Part shown: one piece after another, positions 38,999-44,098 of the stretch
Layout: the number at the start of each line of letters is the position of its first letter
Numbering within the stretch: position 1 is the stretch's first letter
NCBI GenBank assembly: GCA_964411505.1
Contig: CAYPLH010000031.1
Span: forward strand, 1-44,098
DNA from: CAYPLH01 sp964411505
GTDB taxonomy: Bacteria > Bacillota > Clostridia > CAYPLH01 > DUMO01
DNA length: 44,098 nucleotides
Direction of reading: 5' to 3'
The notes under the pieces: model-generated
What the model saw: only the letters and a program-made list of their open reading frames with translations
What the model was told of the DNA's origin: nothing
The model's database searches: none
Program-made: the position numbers and the translations under genes

Positions 38999-41470
38999 TC
39001 ATGCTTTACTGTGCTCATAGTCCTTCAATCTATTAGCTCCAACCACTTTCTTTCTAACTTTCAAGTTGTCATTCTCTATTACAACCTCTGCAGTGTCGCC
39101 TGATTTAATTTTGCCTTCTAGCATCTCTTCAGCCAACTGGTCTTCTACTAATTTCTGGATTTCTCTCCTGAGTGGTCTTGCACCAAATACTCTGTCAAAA
39201 CCTTTCTTAGCAAGAAAATCTTTTGCCTCTTCGGATACTTCGATATACATTTCGTTCTGCTGCAGTCTATCACGTGTGTTTTTAAGCATAAGGGTTACTA
39301 TTTTCCTTATATGCTCCTCGTTCAAAGGATGGAACACAATAACCTCATCAATTCGGTTTAATAACTCAGGTCTAAAAGCCCGTTTAAGCTCATCCATTAC
39401 GGTTTCTTTCATCTCAGCATAACTCTGATTTTCATCTTCTTTTGCTAAAAACCCAAGTCGTTTGGGCTCAGTAATCATTCTGCCGCCTATGTTAGATGTC
39501 ATAATAATAACTGTATTTCTAAAATCTACAGTCCTTCCCTGTGAATCGGTAAGCCTTCCATCCTCAAAAATCTGAAGCAGGATATTGAAAACATCGGGAT
39601 GCGCTTTTTCAATCTCATCGAACAGCACAACTGAATAAGGTTTAGTTCTCACCTTTTCAGTCAGCTGACCACCTTCATCATAACCTACATATCCCGGAGG
39701 TGAACCTACAAGTCGAGAAACGCTATGCTTTTCCATGTATTCAGACATATCTATCCTTATCATAGCATTCTCATCTCCAAACATTGCTTCAGCTAGGGCA
39801 CGGCTAAGCTCAGTTTTGCCAACTCCGGTAGGTCCAAGGAAAAGGAAAGAACCTACAGGTCTTTTGGGATCTTTAAGACCCACACGTCCTCTTCTTATAG
39901 CCTTTGAAACCGCCTTCACCGCTTCATGCTGTCCAATGACACGCTCATGGAGAACTTCTTCTAGTTTCAAAAGCCTTTCAGACTCTTCTTCCGCAATTCT
40001 CTTTACGGGAATACCTGTCCAGCTTGAAATAATTTCAGCTATTTGGTCTTCTGTAACCATATCAGTACGTGTTTGATGATTTGTCTCCCATATATCCTTT
40101 GCCTTTTCAAATTCACTCTTAAGCCTTGCTTCGTCATCCCTGATTCTAGCTGCTTTTTCAAATTCCTGGTTCTTTATAGCATCCTCCTTTTCCTTCTTGA
40201 GGTTTTCCATCTTTTCTTCAAGCTCTTTCAAATCTGGTGGGGCTGTAAAAGCTTTTAGCCTCACTCTCGATGCTGCTTCATCAATAAGGTCAATAGCCTT
40301 ATCAGGCAGGAACCTGTCGGCAATATACCGTGAAGACATTTGAACAGCTGCTTCTAGGGCATCATCAGTAATTTTAACTCTATGATGAGCTTCATATTTA
40401 TCACGCAAACCCTTTAATATTTCCAGCGCTTGCTCTTGGGGAGGTTCCTCAACTAGTATAGGTTGGAATCGTCTCTCAAGCGCAGCATCCTTTTCAACAT
40501 ATTTTCTATATTCATCTCTGGTTGTTGCTCCAATAACCTGTATTTCGCCTCTTGCAAGCAATGGCTTTAGTATGTTTGATGCATCTATGGCTCCCTCGGC
40601 AGCACCAGCACCTATAATGGTGTGCATTTCATCAATAAACAAAATTACATTGCCAGCCTTGCGTATTTCTGCCAGTGCTTTTTTTAGCCTGTCTTCAAAT
40701 TCACCACGATATTTTGCCCCTGCCACCATTCCCGAAAGGTCGAGAGAAAAAATTCTTTTATCCTTCAATGTTTCTGGTATATTGTTCTCTACAATTTTTT
40801 GTGCTAGCCCTTCAGCAATTGCAGTTTTTCCCACTCCTGGTTCTCCAATAAGGCAGGGGTTGTTTTTTGTTCTTCTGCTCAAAATTTGTATAACCCTTTC
40901 AATTTCCTTATCGCGACCAATAACGGGATCAAATTTAGCTTCCTGAGCCATCTCAGTAAGATCTCTCCCAAACTGGTTTAACACAGGAGTAGCCGAGGAC
41001 GATCCACTGTTCTTGGGCGCTCCTGTACTGCCCGGAGCTTCTTCATTTAGTATTTTAACTATTTCATTGAACAGCTTTTGAGGATCAATTCCTAAATCTA
41101 TAAGAATCCTTACTGCTACACTTTCCCCCTCTTTCATAATTCCAAGTAGCAAGTGTTCTGTTCCTATATAGTTTTGTCCGAGCCGTCTGGCCTCTCTAAA
41201 TGCAAGCTCAAAGACTCTTTTTGTTCGTGGAGTAAACCCTAAAGGCTGTTCCTTTTTCTCACCCTTACCAATCAGATTTTCTATTTCTTTAACCACCTTA
41301 TCCTCGGTAATGCCCTGACTCTGCATCACTCTTGATGCCACCCCAGAGCTTTCCCGTATTAGACCAAGCAGCAAATGTTCAGTACCGACATAATTATGCC
41401 CCATTGCCATTGCACTTTCCTGTGAATAAGCTATCGCTTTTTCTGCTTTTTCCGTAAAACGTCCAAACAT
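38999..41470 (-). CDS. clpC: ClpC, AAA+ unfoldase
   Basis: ClpC is the Hsp100 unfoldase that feeds ClpP and is the target of McsB-marked proteins. The 823-residue protein contains two Clp_N repeats (about 1-150; RFTEKAEKAIAYSQ and FTPRTKRVFELAFREA), Walker A GEPGVGKT (about 210) and GPTGVGKT (about 545), and a middle domain with a UVR motif (EFEKAARIRDDEARLKSEF, about 427-445). The C-terminal D2 small domain follows. The frame opens at TTG 41476, but ATG 41470 has AGGAGGT ahead. It is the last gene of ctsR-mcsA-mcsB-clpC, 37 bases after mcsB. Confidence 0.98.
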   Translation of the reverse strand: MFGRFTEKAEKAIAYSQESAMAMGHNYVGTEHLLLGLIRESSGVASRVMQSQGITEDKVVKEIENLIGKGEKKEQPLGFTPRTKRVFELAFREARRLGQNYIGTEHLLLGIMKEGESVAVRILIDLGIDPQKLFNEIVKILNEEAPGSTGAPKNSGSSSATPVLNQFGRDLTEMAQEAKFDPVIGRDKEIERVIQILSRRTKNNPCLIGEPGVGKTAIAEGLAQKIVENNIPETLKDKRIFSLDLSGMVAGAKYRGEFEDRLKKALAEIRKAGNVILFIDEMHTIIGAGAAEGAIDASNILKPLLARGEIQVIGATTRDEYRKYVEKDAALERRFQPILVEEPPQEQALEILKGLRDKYEAHHRVKITDDALEAAVQMSSRYIADRFLPDKAIDLIDEAASRVRLKAFTAPPDLKELEEKMENLKKEKEDAIKNQEFEKAARIRDDEARLKSEFEKAKDIWETNHQTRTDMVTEDQIAEIISSWTGIPVKRIAEEESERLLKLEEVLHERVIGQHEAVKAVSKAIRRGRVGLKDPKRPVGSFLFLGPTGVGKTELSRALAEAMFGDENAMIRIDMSEYMEKHSVSRLVGSPPGYVGYDEGGQLTEKVRTKPYSVVLFDEIEKAHPDVFNILLQIFEDGRLTDSQGRTVDFRNTVIIMTSNIGGRMITEPKRLGFLAKEDENQSYAEMKETVMDELKRAFRPELLNRIDEVIVFHPLNEEHIRKIVTLMLKNTRDRLQQNEMYIEVSEEAKDFLAKKGFDRVFGARPLRREIQKLVEDQLAEEMLEGKIKSGDTAEVVIENDNLKVRKKVVGANRLKDYEHSKA

Positions 41471-41507
41471 TGTCAAATACCTCCTTTTCGTATATCTATT
41501 GCAAAAT

Positions 41508-42533
41508 TCATTTGTTTATTAACTTTTCTCTTATTATTTCTGCTCTTTTAATATCCCTTATTTCAGGGCTCAATGGTTTTCCCGAAAGCTTTTGCAAATT
41601 CGCGGGCTGAATGTAAAGTAAAATTTCATTCAAAACTTTCCTATCTACTTCTTTGATTATTCCAATATCTACCCCAAGTTTAACATCGGATAACAGGTTT
41701 AAGCTCTCTTCCGATGTTATTATTCTAGAATTCATTAAAATTCCTAGTGACCTAAAAACCCGGTCTTCAAACTTATAAGAGTTCTGCTTGTATAACTCAT
41801 TTCTTAACTGTCTTTCTTTTTCAATTATTTGCGCAACAATATTTACCACATTGTTAATTATATCAATTTCATTATTACCAAGCGTTATCTGGTTGGAAAT
41901 TTGAAACATATTTCCCTCAGCCTGACTATGCTCACCATAAAAGCCTCTGACAGATATTCCAAGCTTTTCACATGCTGTAAGTAAATTTTTGATATATCCT
42001 GTCATTGAAAACGCTGGTAAATGTAACAGAATGGACGCACGCATTCCTGTGCCAAGATTAGTCGGACAACATGTCAGGTAACCATAGCTCATATCAAACG
42101 CTACTTCTATAGCACTTTCCAAAATAGAATCAACTCTATCGCAGTACTCCCAAGCAGCTTGGATCTGCATGCCAGGATACAGGCACTGTAGTCTAATATG
42201 GTCTTCTTCATTTATCATAATGCCAACTTTTTCATCTCGACTGACAATTACGCCACATTCTTTTTTACTTATGGCAAACTCCGGACTTATTAAGTGTTTT
42301 TCGACTAGTGCCTGCTTATCAATCTGCGTAATGTCATCCATTCCCAGATACAAAAAATCGTTCTTTATATCATTGTTCCCAAAAATTGCTTCTTTTGCTT
42401 CGGTAATAATTTGAGCACTTTGTTCCCTTGTCATTTTTGAAGGAAATGGATAATTTTTAAAGTTTCTCGCCAGCCTTATTCTACTGCTGACAACAACATC
42501 CGATTCAGGACCAATATCAAGATACCAGCTCAT
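41508..42533 (-). CDS. mcsB: McsB, protein arginine kinase
   Basis: McsB phosphorylates arginine residues of damaged or regulatory proteins, including CtsR, marking them for ClpC-ClpP. The 341-residue protein is of the phosphagen kinase fold. Visible motifs are SSRIRLARNFKNYPFP (about 16-31), the signature CCPTNLGTGMRASILLHLP (about 157-175), and the C-terminal GKPLSPEIRDIKRAEIIREKL. Its start ATG overlaps the mcsA stop as ATGA (4 bases), so translation is coupled. McsA is its activator. Confidence 0.97.
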   Translation of the reverse strand: MSWYLDIGPESDVVVSSRIRLARNFKNYPFPSKMTREQSAQIITEAKEAIFGNNDIKNDFLYLGMDDITQIDKQALVEKHLISPEFAISKKECGVIVSRDEKVGIMINEEDHIRLQCLYPGMQIQAAWEYCDRVDSILESAIEVAFDMSYGYLTCCPTNLGTGMRASILLHLPAFSMTGYIKNLLTACEKLGISVRGFYGEHSQAEGNMFQISNQITLGNNEIDIINNVVNIVAQIIEKERQLRNELYKQNSYKFEDRVFRSLGILMNSRIITSEESLNLLSDVKLGVDIGIIKEVDRKVLNEILLYIQPANLQKLSGKPLSPEIRDIKRAEIIREKLINK

Positions 42534-43045
42534 ACATCATCACCCTCTTCCAGGTTTTCTAATTGTCTGATTTTATCCCTCAACTTTGCTGCCTTTTCAT
42601 ATTCTTCGCTCTGTATAGCTTTTCCAAGTTGCTCCTTAAGCGATTGAATCTCATGCTTGATTTTGAATTTAGCTGAGATTCCTGAAGGCACTTTACCTTG
42701 ATGCTCAACTACTCCGTGTATCCTTTTTACTAAATGAGTTATTTCATCTCTAAAAACACTATAACATTCACTACATCCAAGTTTGCCTGTTTTTTGAAAA
42801 TCAGTATAGGACATTCCGCATCTTGAGCATTTCTTTGCCTGATGGTATCCTGTGACATACGCATTTTTTATACCATAGCCTGTAAAGCCCGAGAAAAAGT
42901 CCCCCAAACTAAAAGGTGCATTGAAATTAATTTGCCCTTTTTCATTGGCACATTGCTCACACAGATAAAGCTCTATCTTTTTATTATTTACCACTTTTGT
43001 AAACTGTACTGTTGCATTTCTTTTGTTGCAATTCTGGCATAACAT
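42530..43045 (-). CDS. mcsA: McsA, McsB activator
   Basis: McsA is a zinc protein that activates the McsB kinase. The 171-residue protein has two CxxC/CxxC zinc sites: C3/C6 with C29/C32, and CSRC...CSEC (about 83-105). The C-terminal UVR-like coiled coil (EEYEKAAKLRDKIRQLE, about 148-164) is as expected. The open frame starts at GTG 43054; ATG 43045 has AGGAG eight bases upstream and is preferred. It overlaps mcsB by 4 bases and follows ctsR closely. Confidence 0.96.
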   Translation of the reverse strand: MLCQNCNKRNATVQFTKVVNNKKIELYLCEQCANEKGQINFNAPFSLGDFFSGFTGYGIKNAYVTGYHQAKKCSRCGMSYTDFQKTGKLGCSECYSVFRDEITHLVKRIHGVVEHQGKVPSGISAKFKIKHEIQSLKEQLGKAIQSEEYEKAAKLRDKIRQLENLEEGDDV

Positions 43046-43050
43046 TAAAC

Positions 43051-43521
43051 TCACTCCTTTTGAACCATAAGGCTCATCAGTGCATTTTTTAAAATTGATG
43101 CTCTGATTCGATCACGATAAGGTAAAGGTATACTACCTAATACCTTATCACTCACAGTCGCTTTTAAAATTAGCCCCTCACGCCTACTTATTTCTTCGTA
43201 ATCCACAAAATTCTTAATAAAGTTCTCAGCAGACTGCTGAGTTATATTGTTCCCCATAGCTGAAACAATGTGCATCAGGTAGCCCACTTCATGCTTGAAG
43301 TTTACTCTCTTGATTTTTATATATCCTCCTCCACCCCTCCGGCTCTCAACATAGTAACCGTGTTCATTGGTAAACCTAGTGTCTAGCACATAATTAATCT
43401 GCGAAGGAACACAATTGAACTTATTAGCAAGTTCATTCCTCTGTATCTCTACAGCACCGCTATCTTGCATCATTTGTTTTAAAAATTCTTCTATTATATC
43501 ACTTAACCGCACTGTTTTCAT
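43051..43521 (-). CDS. ctsR: CtsR, class III stress gene repressor
   Basis: CtsR represses clp genes and is inactivated on stress through McsB/ClpC. The 152-156 residue protein has the winged-helix DNA-binding part with the family motif SDIIEEFLKQM (about 7-17), CVPSQINYVLDTRFT (about 35-49), and YYVESRRGGGGYIKI (about 54-68), whose glycine-rich wing is diagnostic. The start is uncertain. GTG 43524 opens the frame, ATG 43521 has AAAGG only 2 bases away, and GTG 43512 has better spacing. A CtsR box at 43537-43553 overlaps its promoter, so the operon is autoregulated. Confidence 0.96.
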   Translation of the reverse strand: MKTVRLSDIIEEFLKQMMQDSGAVEIQRNELANKFNCVPSQINYVLDTRFTNEHGYYVESRRGGGGYIKIKRVNFKHEVGYLMHIVSAMGNNITQQSAENFIKNFVDYEEISRREGLILKATVSDKVLGSIPLPYRDRIRASILKNALMSLMVQKE

Positions 43522-43536
43522 CACCTTTGTATTGAT

Positions 43537-43553
43537 TTTGACTATCTTTGACT
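43537..43553 (-). promoter_or_regulatory. CtsR operator
   Basis: AGTCAAAGATAGTCAAA on the minus strand is a perfect tandem heptad of the CtsR consensus RGTCAAA-NAN-RGTCAAA. It lies just downstream of the -10 box of the ctsR promoter. Confidence 0.93.
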
Positions 43554-43562
43554 TTAAGATTT

Positions 43563-43591
43563 ATTATATTATATCTCTAAAAAAAAATCAA
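43563..43591 (-). promoter_or_regulatory. Sigma-A promoter of ctsR-mcsA-mcsB-clpC
   Basis: TTGATT (43586-43591), a 17-base spacer and TATAAT (43563-43568) on the minus strand. The -10 is followed within 10 bases by the CtsR box. Confidence 0.8.
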
Positions 43592-43766
43592 TCCCTAAAT
43601 TTAATCATTATTTTTAATGTTTTTACCAATGGTTATTCTCCAAGAAGCACGTTAAACTAGTCTCTCACGCAATACTATTTTATTTTCACCTTTAAATAAA
43701 ACTTTATACAAAAATATCTTATAATGCAAAAAAGCAAAAATTCAGCGAAGAATCTTTGCTTTCTTA

Positions 43767-43842
43767 TGGTGACCCATAGGGGACTCGAACCCCTGTTACC
43801 GCCGTGAAAGGGCGATGTCTTAACCGCTTGACCAATGGGCCA
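43767..43842 (-). tRNA. tRNA-Glu (anticodon TTC)
   Basis: The 76-base cloverleaf includes acceptor stem TGGCCCA/TGGGTCA (one G-U), anticodon stem TCGCC/GGCGG around CTTTCAC (anticodon TTC), T-arm AGGGG-TTCGAGT-CCCCT, and an encoded CCA end. It is on the minus strand, 4 bases downstream of tRNA-Met. Confidence 0.95.
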
Positions 43843-43846
43843 TAAA

Positions 43847-43923
43847 TGGTAGCGGCGATTGGATTTGAACCAACGACACTTCGGGTATGAACCGAATGCT
43901 CTCGCCAACTGAGCTACGCCGCC
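43847..43923 (-). tRNA. tRNA-Met (anticodon CAT)
   Basis: The 77-base cloverleaf has acceptor stem GGCGGCG/CGCCGCT-type, D-arm GCTC/GAGC, anticodon stem TTCGG/CCGAA with loop TTCATAC (anticodon CAT), T-arm TTGG-TTCAAAT-CCAA, and an encoded CCA end. The acceptor stem is fully paired from the first base, which fits the elongator rather than initiator tRNA-Met. Confidence 0.94.
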
Positions 43924-44046
43924 ACGCTACATATATGTGAGTCAAAACGTGCTTCCTCAAAAGCACGCTAATATATAGTAGCACACAAACCAGGCATTAG
44001 TCAAGAAAAAAGTATGTGGTTTTTTTATCCGTTTTTGGGGGAGGGT

Positions 44047-44098
44047 TACAGTTCACAGGTAGCTAAAGAGATATAACTTTTGCAATGTTAGGAAACAT
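44047..44098 (+). repeat. Palindromic element A, left end cut by the window edge
   Basis: The last 52 bases of the window are identical to 31062-31113, the left end of the complete palindromic element A. The remainder lies outside the window. Confidence 0.9.

Overview
The window is low-G+C chromosomal DNA with the gene stock of a spore-forming, anaerobic-type member of the class Clostridia. Supporting genes are ctsR-mcsA-mcsB-clpC, a YtxC-like sporulation protein, DUF6062, DUF378, DUF3343 and WG-repeat proteins, AGGAGG-type ribosome binding sites and frequent TTG/GTG starts. Gene content is closest to what I know of the Acetivibrio/Ruminiclostridium group, but this is an inference from family content and not from a species match. 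Most of the window is ordinary housekeeping DNA, densely packed and mainly on the minus strand.

Layout. 1-8.0 kb: a ClpE-like AAA+ unfoldase and the uvrB-uvrA repair operon (SOS-type box at its promoter). 8.0-12.2 kb: a divergent type II topoisomerase pair (parE-parC-like). 12.3-15.5 kb: a WG-repeat lipoprotein and cysE-cysS. 15.8-18.4 kb: two divergently transcribed proteins of unknown function. 18.4-19.0 kb: a probable 6S RNA followed by a promoter with no gene behind it. 19.0-22.4 kb: a DUF3343 protein, an OGG-type glycosylase, a DUF6062 protein and a P-loop protein. 22.4-25.8 kb is the clearest accessory region: hairpin repeats, a 188-bp near-perfect palindrome, a fused restriction-modification gene broken by one in-frame UGA, two decayed tRNA relics and a second partial copy of the palindrome. 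25.8-31 kb: ytxC-like, DUF378, a Nudix protein, a YigZ-type protein, yebC, dut and zapA. 31-37 kb: a second long palindrome, tex, a PIN-TRAM protein, a CarD-like factor and radA. 37.6-43.5 kb: a membrane glycosyltransferase on the plus strand, then the CtsR regulon operon ctsR-mcsA-mcsB-clpC. The right end has tRNA-Glu and tRNA-Met and the start of another palindrome copy.

How the genes work together. Protein quality control is represented twice. CtsR-McsA-McsB-ClpC form the arginine-phosphorylation and degradation circuit, with a visible CtsR operator. The ClpE-like protein at the other end carries an McsA-like zinc finger. DNA maintenance is represented by UvrA/UvrB, RadA, OGG, Dut and the topoisomerase pair. 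The order clpC ... radA ... (no disA) ... PIN-TRAM protein resembles the Bacillus clpC-radA-disA-yacL cluster, but with an inverted glycosyltransferase and a carD-like gene placed in it and disA absent.

The most unusual items are: (i) the R-M gene whose UGA replaces one Gly codon of the SAM-binding motif and which has an apparent LexA box upstream of its own promoter; (ii) a family of long palindromic elements with shared end and core motifs; (iii) a 69-bp composite hairpin element present twice in inverted orientation; (iv) a candidate orphan small RNA beside the 6S RNA gene. I did not find a clearly new multi-gene defence or biosynthetic system.
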